Below are positions 24,107 through 31,410 of a DNA stretch of 64,000 nucleotides, piece after piece. How positions within the stretch are numbered: the stretch's first letter is position 1; each line of letters starts with the position of its first letter. The DNA comes from a bacterium. Its GTDB lineage: Bacteria; Bacillota; Clostridia; Christensenellales; Aristaeellaceae. The position numbers were made by a program, and so were the translations under genes. The stretch spans positions 124,001 to 188,000 of the forward strand of contig SFTH01000001.1 of assembly GCA_004563405.1 (NCBI GenBank). Direction: 5' to 3'. The notes under the pieces are model-generated. The model was not told where the DNA came from, made no database searches, and worked only from the letters and a program-made list of their open reading frames with translations.

Positions 24107-25861
24107 ATGATCCACGGAAATCTGGAAGGTATACGCGAGAGCGCGCTCAGCGAGCTGGAGAAGCTCTACGACGCGGAATTTGAGCGGGATCAGTTCCTGC
24201 CCGACCGGCTGCTGAACGTGCTGGTGCGCTACACGGAGCAGATCAACCGGGAGATGCTGGTGTACCTGGGCCGCGACGGAAGCGTGCTGGAGATCGCCAT
24301 CGGCTCCATCGGCTCGATTGCGCTGCCGGAGCTGCACCTGCGCCGCAATCCCGACCGGCTGTCGGGCTTCCGCTGCATCCACACCCATCCGGGCGGAGAC
24401 GCGCGGCTGTCCAGCGTGGATCTGCAGGCGCTGCGGCTGCTGCGCTTCGATTCCATGTGCGCCGTGGGCGTGCAGGACGGCCGCTGTACGGGCATCAGCG
24501 CCGCCTTCCTGGGGGAGATGGAGTACGACAACTTCTCCATCGTGATGCGCGGCCCGGTGAAGCCCGGACGCATCCCCCAGATGAACTGGATGAACGAGAT
24601 CGAGCAGGCCGAGGTGCGCGTCAAGGAGGCCATCGCCAGGGGCGGCATCGTGGAGGAGAGCGAGAAGGCCATGCTCATCTCCACGGACAGCGAGGAGAGC
24701 CTGGAGGAGCTGGCGAGCCTGGCGGAGACCGCCGGGGCCATGGTCATCACCCGGGTGATGCAGAACCGCCTGAAGCCCGATCCGGCCACCTTCATCGGCA
24801 GCGGCAAGGCCGAGGAGCTCTCGCTGGTGTGTCAGGCCATGGAGATCGACCTGGCCATCGTGGACGACGAGCTGACCGGCGCGCAGCAGCGCAACCTGGA
24901 AAACATACTGGGCGTGCGCGTGATCGACCGCACGGCGCTGATTCTGGACATCTTTGCCCAGCGCGCCCAGACCGCCGAGGGCAAGCTGCAGGTGGAGCTG
25001 GCCCAGATGAAGTATCGCCTGCCCCGGCTCACCGGCATGGGCACGGTGCTCTCCCGTCTGGGCGGCGGCATCGGCACCCGCGGCCCCGGCGAGACCCAGC
25101 TCGAGGTGGACCGCCGCCGCATCCGCAAGCGCATCGACGATCTGCAGGGGCAACTCAGGGAGCTCAAGCGCCAGCGCGACATGCGCCGCGCCCGCCGGGA
25201 CAAGCAGGGCCAGACCACGGTCGCGCTGGTGGGCTACACCAACGCGGGCAAGTCCACGCTGCTCAACGCCCTCTCCGGGGCGGACGTGCTGGTGGAGGAC
25301 AAGCTGTTCGCCACGCTGGATCCGGTGATGCGCAACGTGGAGCTGCCGGAGAACCGCTCCTGCCTGCTGGTGGACACCGTCGGCTTCATTCGCAAGCTTC
25401 CCCATCAGCTGGTCGAGGCCTTCCACTCCACGCTGGAGGAGGCCCTCTACGCCGATTTGCTGGTGGTGGTGTCGGACGTTTCCAACCCCCAGTACCGCGA
25501 GCAGCGGGAGACCGTGTTCCGGGTGCTGAACGAGCTGGGCGCGGGCGGAAAGCCCGTGCTGGAGGCGCTGAACAAGGCCGACCGGGCGAAGATCGGCGAC
25601 GAGGTGGAGCCCGCAGACGCCATTCTGATCTCCGCGAAGGAAGGGCGCGGCCTCGACCGGCTGAAGGAGGAGATCTCGAAGCGCATCGCTGCCATGCGCC
25701 ACGCCGTGGAGCTGGTGGTGCCCTACGACAAGGGCAACGTGCTCTCCCTGATCCACGCCAAGGGCCAGGTGACGGCGGAGGAGTATCTCGCCGAGGGCAC
25801 GAAAGTGAATTGCCTGCTGGACAGCGCCAACTACCAACGGGTGCTGAGCATGCTGAAATAG
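24107..25861 (+). CDS. hflX: GTPase HflX with an N-terminal JAB/RadC-like domain
   Basis: The 584-residue protein is longer than the usual 400-450-residue HflX. Residues from about 185 form HflX proper: the N-terminal nucleotide-binding domain, the glycine-rich GGGIGTRGPGETQLE segment (319-333), a coiled coil, and the G domain with GYTNAGKS (376-383), DTVGF and NKAD. HflX splits stalled or hibernating ribosomes. Residues 1-150 add a domain with H92-T-H94-P-x6-S102-x-x-D105, the metal-binding pattern of JAB/RadC-type (MPN) proteins. Similar long HflX forms occur in Clostridia. Whether the extra domain is catalytic is not known. It is monocistronic, with a palindrome-controlled promoter. Confidence 0.9.
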   Translation: MIHGNLEGIRESALSELEKLYDAEFERDQFLPDRLLNVLVRYTEQINREMLVYLGRDGSVLEIAIGSIGSIALPELHLRRNPDRLSGFRCIHTHPGGDARLSSVDLQALRLLRFDSMCAVGVQDGRCTGISAAFLGEMEYDNFSIVMRGPVKPGRIPQMNWMNEIEQAEVRVKEAIARGGIVEESEKAMLISTDSEESLEELASLAETAGAMVITRVMQNRLKPDPATFIGSGKAEELSLVCQAMEIDLAIVDDELTGAQQRNLENILGVRVIDRTALILDIFAQRAQTAEGKLQVELAQMKYRLPRLTGMGTVLSRLGGGIGTRGPGETQLEVDRRRIRKRIDDLQGQLRELKRQRDMRRARRDKQGQTTVALVGYTNAGKSTLLNALSGADVLVEDKLFATLDPVMRNVELPENRSCLLVDTVGFIRKLPHQLVEAFHSTLEEALYADLLVVVSDVSNPQYREQRETVFRVLNELGAGGKPVLEALNKADRAKIGDEVEPADAILISAKEGRGLDRLKEEISKRIAAMRHAVELVVPYDKGNVLSLIHAKGQVTAEEYLAEGTKVNCLLDSANYQRVLSMLK

Positions 25862-25867
25862 AGAAAG

Positions 25868-25911
25868 ATCGGGCCGTCCGGAAATGCGCCGGACGGCCCG
25901 ATTGATTTTTT
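25868..25911. terminator. intrinsic terminator between hflX and lysC
   Basis: A 14-bp stem (25868-25881 with 25889-25902) followed by TGATTTTTT on the plus strand. The genes converge here, so it may act on both transcripts. Confidence 0.85.
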
Positions 25912-25919
25912 GGGGGGGA

Positions 25920-27236
25920 TCAGCCCCGGGGGAAGAACTCCCCGTACAGGGTGCGCAGGGCGGGCTCGAAGTCGGCCTCGTCCACGCCGGCGATGATGTT
26001 CAGTTCGTCGGAGCCCTGGTCGATCATGTTCACGTTGATGCCTGCGCGGCCCAGGGCGCTGAACACCCGGCCGGACATGCCCCGGTGGCGCACCATGCCC
26101 TGGCCCACCACGGCGATGAGCGCGAGGCCGTCCCGCACGGTGATGGCGTCGGCGCAGGTGCAGGCCTGAAGCTCGTTCAGTACGGCCGCCCGGCAGGGGG
26201 CCAGCAGCTCCGTGCGCACCACCACGGACATGGTGTCGATTCCGGTGGGGATGTGCTCCATCAGCACGCCGTGGCGGCAGAGCACCTCCAGCACCTTCAC
26301 CGTGAAGCCCAGCGTCTCGTTCATCTGGTCCTTCTCAATCACGATGGAGGAGAAGCCCTTTCGCCCGGCGATGCCGGTCACGGGGCGGCTCTCCCGGGTG
26401 GACACCCGGGGCTGAATCAGCGTGCCGGGATCCTCCGGTGCGTTGGTGTTGCGGATGTTGATGGGGATGCCCGCCACCTTCACCGGGAAGATGGCGGATT
26501 CGTGGAGCACGGACGCGCCCATGTAGGCCAGCTCCCGCAGCTCAGTGTAGCTGATGCGGTCGATGGGCGCTGGGTTTTCCGCCACGCGCGGGTCGCAGCT
26601 GAGCATGCCGGAGACGTCCGTCCAGTTTTCGTACAGGACGGAGGCGCTGGCCCGGGCCACGATGGCCCCGGTCACATCCGAGCCGCCCCGGGAGAAGGTG
26701 TGCGCGCTGCCGTCCGGCAGGCTGCCGTAGAAGCCGGGCAGCACCGCCCGGGGAAGGGCCTGCAGGCGGCCCGAGAGCACGGCCTGGGTGGCCTCGGCGT
26801 TGAATTCGCCGTCGGCGCTGAAGAAGATGCAGTCCGCCGCGTCCAGCATGGGAACGTCCAGGAGCGCCGCCATGACCTTCGCGCTGAGGTATTCGCCCCG
26901 GCTGGCGGCGTAGTCCCGGTCGGGATGCTGCCGGAGGCGGTTGGCGATGGCCTCAAACTCCGGCGCCAGATCGAGCGTCAGGCCCAGCCCGGAGACGATG
27001 CCCTCGAAGCGCCTGCGGATTTCCGCCAGCGCGGGGGAGAAGTCCGCGCCCGCCCGGGCCGCGTCGAAGCAGGAGTAGAGCAGATCGGTGACCTTGACGT
27101 CTGCGGCGAAGCGCTTGCCGGGGGCGGAGACCACCACATAGCGCCGCTGCGCGTCCGCCTGTACGATGGCGGCGCAGCGGCGGAAGTGCTCCGCGTCCGC
27201 AAGACTCGTGCCGCCGAATTTGACCGTTTTGACCAT
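25920..27236 (-). CDS. lysC: aspartate kinase
   Basis: The 438-residue enzyme phosphorylates aspartate, the first step to lysine, threonine and methionine. VKFGGTSLADAEHFRR is the N-terminal catalytic signature. FSRGGSDVTGAIVARA lies in the kinase core, and the C-terminal third contains tandem ACT domains (FTVKVLEVLCRHGVLMEHIP and VGQGMVRHRGMSGRVFSAL) for feedback control. GGAGGCG is ahead of the ATG. It is the last gene of a minus-strand series after dapB, 15 bases away. The set points to lysine or diaminopimelate supply. Confidence 0.93.
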   Translation of the reverse strand: MVKTVKFGGTSLADAEHFRRCAAIVQADAQRRYVVVSAPGKRFAADVKVTDLLYSCFDAARAGADFSPALAEIRRRFEGIVSGLGLTLDLAPEFEAIANRLRQHPDRDYAASRGEYLSAKVMAALLDVPMLDAADCIFFSADGEFNAEATQAVLSGRLQALPRAVLPGFYGSLPDGSAHTFSRGGSDVTGAIVARASASVLYENWTDVSGMLSCDPRVAENPAPIDRISYTELRELAYMGASVLHESAIFPVKVAGIPINIRNTNAPEDPGTLIQPRVSTRESRPVTGIAGRKGFSSIVIEKDQMNETLGFTVKVLEVLCRHGVLMEHIPTGIDTMSVVVRTELLAPCRAAVLNELQACTCADAITVRDGLALIAVVGQGMVRHRGMSGRVFSALGRAGINVNMIDQGSDELNIIAGVDEADFEPALRTLYGEFFPRG

Positions 27237-27251
27237 GGATAAACGCCTCCG

Positions 27252-27977
27252 TCAGAGCAGGGATTTCATGTCGTAGAGCCCGGGTTCCCGGTGCATCAGG
27301 AACTCCGCGGCACAGAGCGCGCCCTCGGCGAAGAGGGAGCGGCTGTGGGCCTCGTGGCGCAGGGTGAGGCTCTGGCTGGGCGAGGAGATGTGCACCTCGT
27401 GCACGCCCACGACCTCGCCCATGCGCAGGGAGTGGACGCCCACCTCGTCCGCGTCCCGGGGGGAGAGCCCCTCACGGCCGCAGACCATGCGCGCGCCGGG
27501 GCGGGCCTCCTGCACGGCGGAGAAGAGCATCTTCGCGGTGCCGCTGGGCGCGTCCGCCTTGTGCCTGTGGTGAATCTCCACGATCTCCACGTCGGCCTCG
27601 GGGAAGAGCCGGGCCGCGTCCCGGGCCATGCGGCACAGAAGCGCCACGCCCACGGACATGTTGCCGCTGTGGAACACGGGGATGCGCTCCGCAGCCGCGT
27701 GTATGCGCGCGAGCTCCGCCGCGTCGTGGCCGGTGGTGGCCACCACCACGGGAAGGCGGCGCGCCTCCGCAAAGTCCATCAGCGCGCAGACGGCGCTGTG
27801 GTGGGAGAAGTCGACGACCACGTCCGCGGCCGGCGCGTCCTCAATGCGCTGAAGCACCTGCGTGCCGTCGCCCCGGGGATCCACCAGCGCGGCGACTTCG
27901 CAGTTCGGCGCGGCCTGAATCTGCTCCACCAGCGCGCGGCCCATGCGCCCGCAGGCGCCGTTGACGATCACTCTCAT
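27252..27977 (-). CDS. dapB: 4-hydroxy-tetrahydrodipicolinate reductase
   Basis: The 241-residue NAD(P)H-dependent enzyme makes tetrahydrodipicolinate from the DapA product. VNGACGRMGRAL is the nucleotide-binding loop. EIHHRHKADAPSGTA contains the catalytic His pair and Lys of the DapB signature. Glycine-rich and dinucleotide-binding positions are intact. The ATG overlaps the end of dapA by four bases (ATGA), so translation is coupled. The length is slightly short of the usual 250-270 residues but complete in motifs. Confidence 0.95.
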   Translation of the reverse strand: MRVIVNGACGRMGRALVEQIQAAPNCEVAALVDPRGDGTQVLQRIEDAPAADVVVDFSHHSAVCALMDFAEARRLPVVVATTGHDAAELARIHAAAERIPVFHSGNMSVGVALLCRMARDAARLFPEADVEIVEIHHRHKADAPSGTAKMLFSAVQEARPGARMVCGREGLSPRDADEVGVHSLRMGEVVGVHEVHISSPSQSLTLRHEAHSRSLFAEGALCAAEFLMHREPGLYDMKSLL

Positions 27978-28864
27978 CCGATCAGACCCTCCTTGCGCAT
28001 GCAGGCGAGCAGGCGGGCGCGGTTCGCGTCCTCCATGGGCGTCAGCGGAAGGCGCAGAACGTCCGCGCAGTAGCCCATGGCCGCCATGGCCGCCTTTGCG
28101 GGGATGGGGTTCACCTCGCAGAACAGGGCCTGAATCAGCGGCAGATAGCGCATTTGGAGCTGCGCCGCGCCCTGTACGTCGCCGGCGAAGAAGCGGCGGC
28201 AGATCTCGCAGGTCTCCCTGGGCAGGAGGTTCGAGAGCACGGAGATGCAGCCCGCGCCGCCCATGGACAGGATGGGCACGATCTGGTCGTCGTTGCCGGA
28301 GTACATGTCCAGCTTGCCGCCCACCAGCGACAGGGTCTCGACGATGGAGGAGATGTTTCCGTTGGCCTCCTTGATGGCGCGGATGTTTTCGTGCTCCGCC
28401 AGGCGGGCGTAGGTGGCGGGCTGAATGTTGCAGCCGGTGCGGGAGGGCACGTTGTAGAGGATCAGCGGCCGGGTACTCGCGTCGGCGATGGCCGTGAAGG
28501 AGCGGTACAGGCCCTCCTGCGTGGCCTTGTTGTAGTAGGGGGTGACCACCAGCATCGCGTCCGCGCCCACCTCGCAGGCGTAGCGGGTCAACTCAATGGC
28601 ATAGGCGGTGTCGTTGCTGCCCGTACCGGCGATCACCGGCACCCGGCCTGCGGCGCGCTCCACGCAGAAGCGCACGACCTCCTTGTGCTCCTCGTCGGAG
28701 AGGGTGGGACCCTCGCCGGAGGTGCCGCAGCTCACCAGCGCGTCGATGCCGCTCTCGATCTGCCAGTCGATGATGCGGCCGTAAGCCTCGTAGTCCACTT
28801 CGCCGCGCTCGGTGAAGGGGGTGATGAGTGCGGTGGCAATGCCCTTGAAGATGCTCTGATTCAT
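27974..28864 (-). CDS. dapA: 4-hydroxy-tetrahydrodipicolinate synthase
   Basis: The 296-residue aldolase condenses pyruvate with aspartate semialdehyde. The Schiff-base Lys is K165 in IRAIKEANGN. Tyr137 in LILYNVPSRTG and the T48 region (CGTSGEGPTL) complete the proton relay. TIM-barrel length is normal. CAGGAGG lies ahead of the ATG. It is coupled to dapB downstream and follows the deacetylase gene by 34 bases. Feedback by lysine is known for many DapA enzymes but cannot be read off here. Confidence 0.96.
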   Translation of the reverse strand: MNQSIFKGIATALITPFTERGEVDYEAYGRIIDWQIESGIDALVSCGTSGEGPTLSDEEHKEVVRFCVERAAGRVPVIAGTGSNDTAYAIELTRYACEVGADAMLVVTPYYNKATQEGLYRSFTAIADASTRPLILYNVPSRTGCNIQPATYARLAEHENIRAIKEANGNISSIVETLSLVGGKLDMYSGNDDQIVPILSMGGAGCISVLSNLLPRETCEICRRFFAGDVQGAAQLQMRYLPLIQALFCEVNPIPAKAAMAAMGYCADVLRLPLTPMEDANRARLLACMRKEGLIG

Positions 28865-28898
28865 GATGGTTTCCTCCTGTGTATGTCGGTCGTTGGGT

Positions 28899-29990
28899 TT
28901 AATGAAAGTTCAGGGCCAGGCACGCCCAGAAATCCGCGCCCGCCTCCAGAACGGTTTCGTCAAAGTTGAATGTGCCGCTGTGCAGGGCGGGGGTGTCTCC
29001 CGTGCCCAGGAAGAAGAACATGCCCGGCAGGTACCGCTGGTACCAGGAGAAGTCCTCGGTGATCATCACCGGCTGGCCGAGCTCCAGATAGTCCGCGCCG
29101 CAGGCGCGCACCCGGTCGCACAGCTCCGGCGGGTTCATCACCGCCGGGTAGCCGTCGCTGGTGGTGAGGCGCACCCGGCAGCCGGACGCGGCCTCGACGT
29201 CGGCGCAGGCTCCGCGCAGCGAATCCAGCATGGAGAAGAACACTTCATCCTGGAAGGCGCGCAGCGTGCCCTCCAGCCGGGTGTGGCCGCTGACGGCGTT
29301 GCGCACGCTGCCGCTCTCCATCCTGCCGAAGCGCAGCAGGCGGAAGATGGAATCCGGCCAGGCGGCCTCGATTTCTCCGGCGCGCCGCACCAGCTCCACG
29401 CCCGCGCGCAGCGCGTCCCGGCCCTCGGCGGCGCGGGCGATGTGACAGGCGCGGCCCTCGATCTCCGCCGTCACCTCGCAGGATCGGCTCATCATCTCCC
29501 CCACGCGGCTGGCGATCTGTCCTGCGGGCAGACCCGGCCAGAGGTGCATGCCGAACACCGCCTCCGCGTTGCACTTGCGCAGTATGCCGCTCTCGCAGAC
29601 GTCCCGCGCGCCGCCGGTGGTCTCCTCCGCCGGTTGGAAGATCAGCAGGAAGTTGTAGTCCGCCCGCACGCCGTTCAGCCGCCGGGCCAGCTCCAGCAGC
29701 ATGGCCATGTGGCCGTCGTGACCGCAGGCGTGCATCCGTCCCGGGAAGCGGGAGGCAAAGTCCAGGCCCGTCTCCTCCTGAACCGGCAGCGCGTCCGCGT
29801 CGCTGCGAAAGGCCAGCGTGCGGGGCATGCCGTTGTCAAAGTAGGCGCACAGCGCGCCCGGGATGGGCGAGGAGAGCGCGCAGTCCAGGGGAGAGAGCGC
29901 CTCGCGCAGGTAGGCCATGGTGCGCTCCAGGCTGCGGTCCAGCTCGGGAATCTGGTGCAGCGCGCGCCGGTCGGCGACGATGGAATTCAT
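28899..29990 (-). CDS. M20 amidohydrolase, probable N-acetyldiaminopimelate deacetylase
   Basis: The 363-residue protein belongs to the M20D group. Metal and catalytic sites are visible: HACGHDGHMAMLL, FQPAEE, and the late His in ALHSGTFNFDE. The start at the ATG at 29988-29990 has GGAGG ten bases ahead; the longer frame to 30263 would run antisense through the start of dapH. Relatives hydrolyse N-acetyl-diaminopimelate, hippurate or indole-acetyl amino acids. Position between dapA and the divergent dapH acetyltransferase strongly favours N-acetyl-LL-diaminopimelate deacetylase, the step before free diaminopimelate. No convincing promoter is seen in the 115 bases upstream on this strand. Confidence 0.85.
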   Translation of the reverse strand: MNSIVADRRALHQIPELDRSLERTMAYLREALSPLDCALSSPIPGALCAYFDNGMPRTLAFRSDADALPVQEETGLDFASRFPGRMHACGHDGHMAMLLELARRLNGVRADYNFLLIFQPAEETTGGARDVCESGILRKCNAEAVFGMHLWPGLPAGQIASRVGEMMSRSCEVTAEIEGRACHIARAAEGRDALRAGVELVRRAGEIEAAWPDSIFRLLRFGRMESGSVRNAVSGHTRLEGTLRAFQDEVFFSMLDSLRGACADVEAASGCRVRLTTSDGYPAVMNPPELCDRVRACGADYLELGQPVMITEDFSWYQRYLPGMFFFLGTGDTPALHSGTFNFDETVLEAGADFWACLALNFH

Positions 29991-30045
29991 GCTCCACTTT
30001 CCTCCTTTCCCCCGGCCCTGCCGGAAGAAAATTTGTTTCGGGTGG

Positions 30046-30074
30046 TTGCATTGGGCGCGCCCGGATGGTATCAT
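30046..30074 (+). promoter_or_regulatory. sigma-A promoter of dapH
   Basis: TTGCAT (30046-30051) and TATCAT (30069-30074), 17 bases apart, 32 bases before the ATG. Confidence 0.65.
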
Positions 30075-30105
30075 AGACCACAAAACGGACAGGGAGGCGC
30101 GTACC

Positions 30106-30804
30106 ATGAACGCCCAGGAGATTATTGAACGCATTCGAACCGCCCAGAAGCAGACGCCCGTGCGCGTGTTTGTTCGCCAGAAGCAGCCGCTGCCCTTCGA
30201 AAACGCGAAGGTCTTCCCCATGGGGAACGGCACCAGCATCGTCTTTGGCGACTGGAAGGACATTTCCCCGGTGCTGACCGCTCATGCGGCGGACGTGGAG
30301 GAGCTGGTCGTGGAGAACGACTGCCGCAATTCCGCCATACCGCTGCTGGACATGAAGGAGATCAACGCCCGCATCGAGCCCGGCGCGATCATCCGCGAGC
30401 AGGTGGAGATCGGCGACAACGCCGTGATCATGATGGGCGCGGTGATCAACATCGGCGCGGTCATCGGCGAGGGCACCATGATCGACATGGGCGCGGTGCT
30501 CGGCGGCCGGGCCACCGTTGGAAAGCACTGCCATGTGGGCGCGGGCGCGGTGCTGGCCGGCGTGATCGAGCCCGCCAGCGCGACCCCCGTGATCGTCGAG
30601 GACAACGTGCTCATCGGCGCGAACGCCGTGGTGATCGAGGGCGTGCGCATCGGTCACGACGCGGTGGTGGCCGCCGGCGCGGTGGTCATCTCGGACGTGG
30701 AGCCGAACACTGTGGTGGCCGGCGTTCCCGCCCGGAAGATCAAGGTCAAGGACGAGAAGGCCGCCGGTAAGACCGCCCTCATCGACGCGCTCCGGGAGCT
30801 CTGA
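30106..30804 (+). CDS. dapH: tetrahydrodipicolinate N-acetyltransferase
   Basis: The 232-residue enzyme acetylates tetrahydrodipicolinate, defining the acetylase branch of diaminopimelate synthesis. An N-terminal DapH-specific helical/alpha-beta part (NAQEIIERIRTAQKQTPVR) precedes a left-handed beta-helix of hexapeptide repeats (about residues 90-210, for example IGAVIGEGTMIDMGAVLGGR). It ends with the usual GVPARKIK. GGGAGGCG is ahead of the ATG at 30106. The gene is plus-strand, while its pathway partners on both sides are minus-strand. It lies between a lysine riboswitch and the operon that riboswitch should control. Confidence 0.95.
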   Translation: MNAQEIIERIRTAQKQTPVRVFVRQKQPLPFENAKVFPMGNGTSIVFGDWKDISPVLTAHAADVEELVVENDCRNSAIPLLDMKEINARIEPGAIIREQVEIGDNAVIMMGAVINIGAVIGEGTMIDMGAVLGGRATVGKHCHVGAGAVLAGVIEPASATPVIVEDNVLIGANAVVIEGVRIGHDAVVAAGAVVISDVEPNTVVAGVPARKIKVKDEKAAGKTALIDALREL

Positions 30805-30814
30805 GCCGGGACGC

Positions 30815-30853
30815 AAAAAAGATGGCTGAATCCGATTCAGCCATCTTTTTTTT
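30815..30853. terminator. bidirectional terminator shared by dapH and the lysine riboswitch
   Basis: A 17-bp stem (30815-30831 with 30835-30851) has AAAAAA on the left and a T run on the right, so it is an intrinsic terminator in both directions. On the plus strand it ends dapH. On the minus strand it is the expression platform of the lysine riboswitch: ATCGGAT in it is complementary to ATCCGAT in the 3' arm of the aptamer P1 region, giving an antiterminator. Confidence 0.88.
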
Positions 30854-30884
30854 GCGCGGGCGCACGGGCGCGCACCATTGCAAT

Positions 30885-31048
30885 TATCGGATAGCTCTCC
30901 GCAGAACTGCGACAGTCACATGGGTGTTTCCCATATGCCCAGGCAGGCCGTTGCCAAGGACCGCCTTCGGCGTCATTCCCTTTCGCGCGGCTCTGCCTGG
31001 CGGCATTTGAAGCCCCGTTACTGATGTTTGACGCGCCTCTATCGGATA
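30885..31048 (-). ncRNA. lysine riboswitch (L box), minus strand
   Basis: Read on the minus strand, the region matches the L-box core in order. AGAGGCGCG and CAGTAACGG form the P2 entry. CGAAAGGGAATGACGCCGAAGG is the most conserved stretch (GAAAGG then GCCGAAG). GGCCTGCCTGGGCATATGGG with ACACCCAT forms the P4/P5 region. ACTGTCGC and GCGGAGAGCTATC close the five-way junction. P1 pairs GATAG near 31041 with CTATC near 30894. The 3' P1 strand can pair with the downstream terminator. The layout predicts transcription termination when lysine is bound. No minus-strand gene starts until 29990, beyond the opposed dapH. Confidence 0.93.
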
Positions 31049-31056
31049 TGTGCATA

Positions 31057-31085
31057 AGTTTAAACCAGTCGGGCCGGAATGTCAA
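31057..31085 (-). promoter_or_regulatory. sigma-A promoter of the lysine riboswitch transcript
   Basis: On the minus strand, TTGACA (plus-strand 31080-31085) and TAAACT (31057-31062) with a 17-base spacer. The predicted start is at the first bases of the aptamer. Confidence 0.85.
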
Positions 31086-31152
31086 TGGGGTTTTGATGGT
31101 TTTTTGCGTAAGATTCGATTATGCAATGCAGAATTCCGACGGCGTTTTTCAT

Positions 31153-31194
31153 AAAAAACCGCCGCGCGCCGGAAATGCGACCGGCACGCGGCGG
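31153..31194 (-). terminator. intrinsic terminator of the argD-type gene
   Basis: On the minus strand, a 14-bp GC-rich stem (31181-31194 with 31159-31172) is followed by six T residues (plus-strand A run 31153-31158). It separates argD from the riboswitch promoter. Confidence 0.85.
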
Positions 31195-31292
31195 GAAGCG
31201 GATGCGAAATACGCGTCCCTGTTTTTGCATTTATTCTCAATGCAACCGGCGCGCGGACGGGGAGCGGCGGATTCTCGAAGACTGCGCGCTTC

Positions 31293-31370
31293 CCGCGCAC
31301 AGGCGCAGCGCCGGGTCTGATGCGCCCCTCGCCGCGCACAGGCACAGCGGTCAGGTCTGATGTGCGCCCT
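31293..31370. repeat. two tandem 39-bp imperfect repeats
   Basis: 31293-31331 and 31332-31370 share CCGCGCACAGGC-CAGCG and GGTCTGATG blocks. They lie between the argD stop codon and its terminator. Function unknown. Confidence 0.6.
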
Positions 31371-31410
31371 GCGCATGCGGGGCAGCCGGCCCCTCGCCGC
31401 GCGTTGCGCC

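Noticed and set aside
29991..30110. A minus-strand promoter for the deacetylase-dapA-dapB-lysC operon using TATGAT
   Set aside because: No -35 match at 16-18 bases and no extended TG; the hexamer is the complement of the dapH -10 box. A weak promoter cannot be fully excluded.
30885..31048. Considered as 6S RNA, SRP RNA or a plus-strand riboswitch
   Set aside because: The plus-strand reading has no promoter or downstream gene, while the minus strand matches the lysine aptamer core in order and has a consensus promoter.
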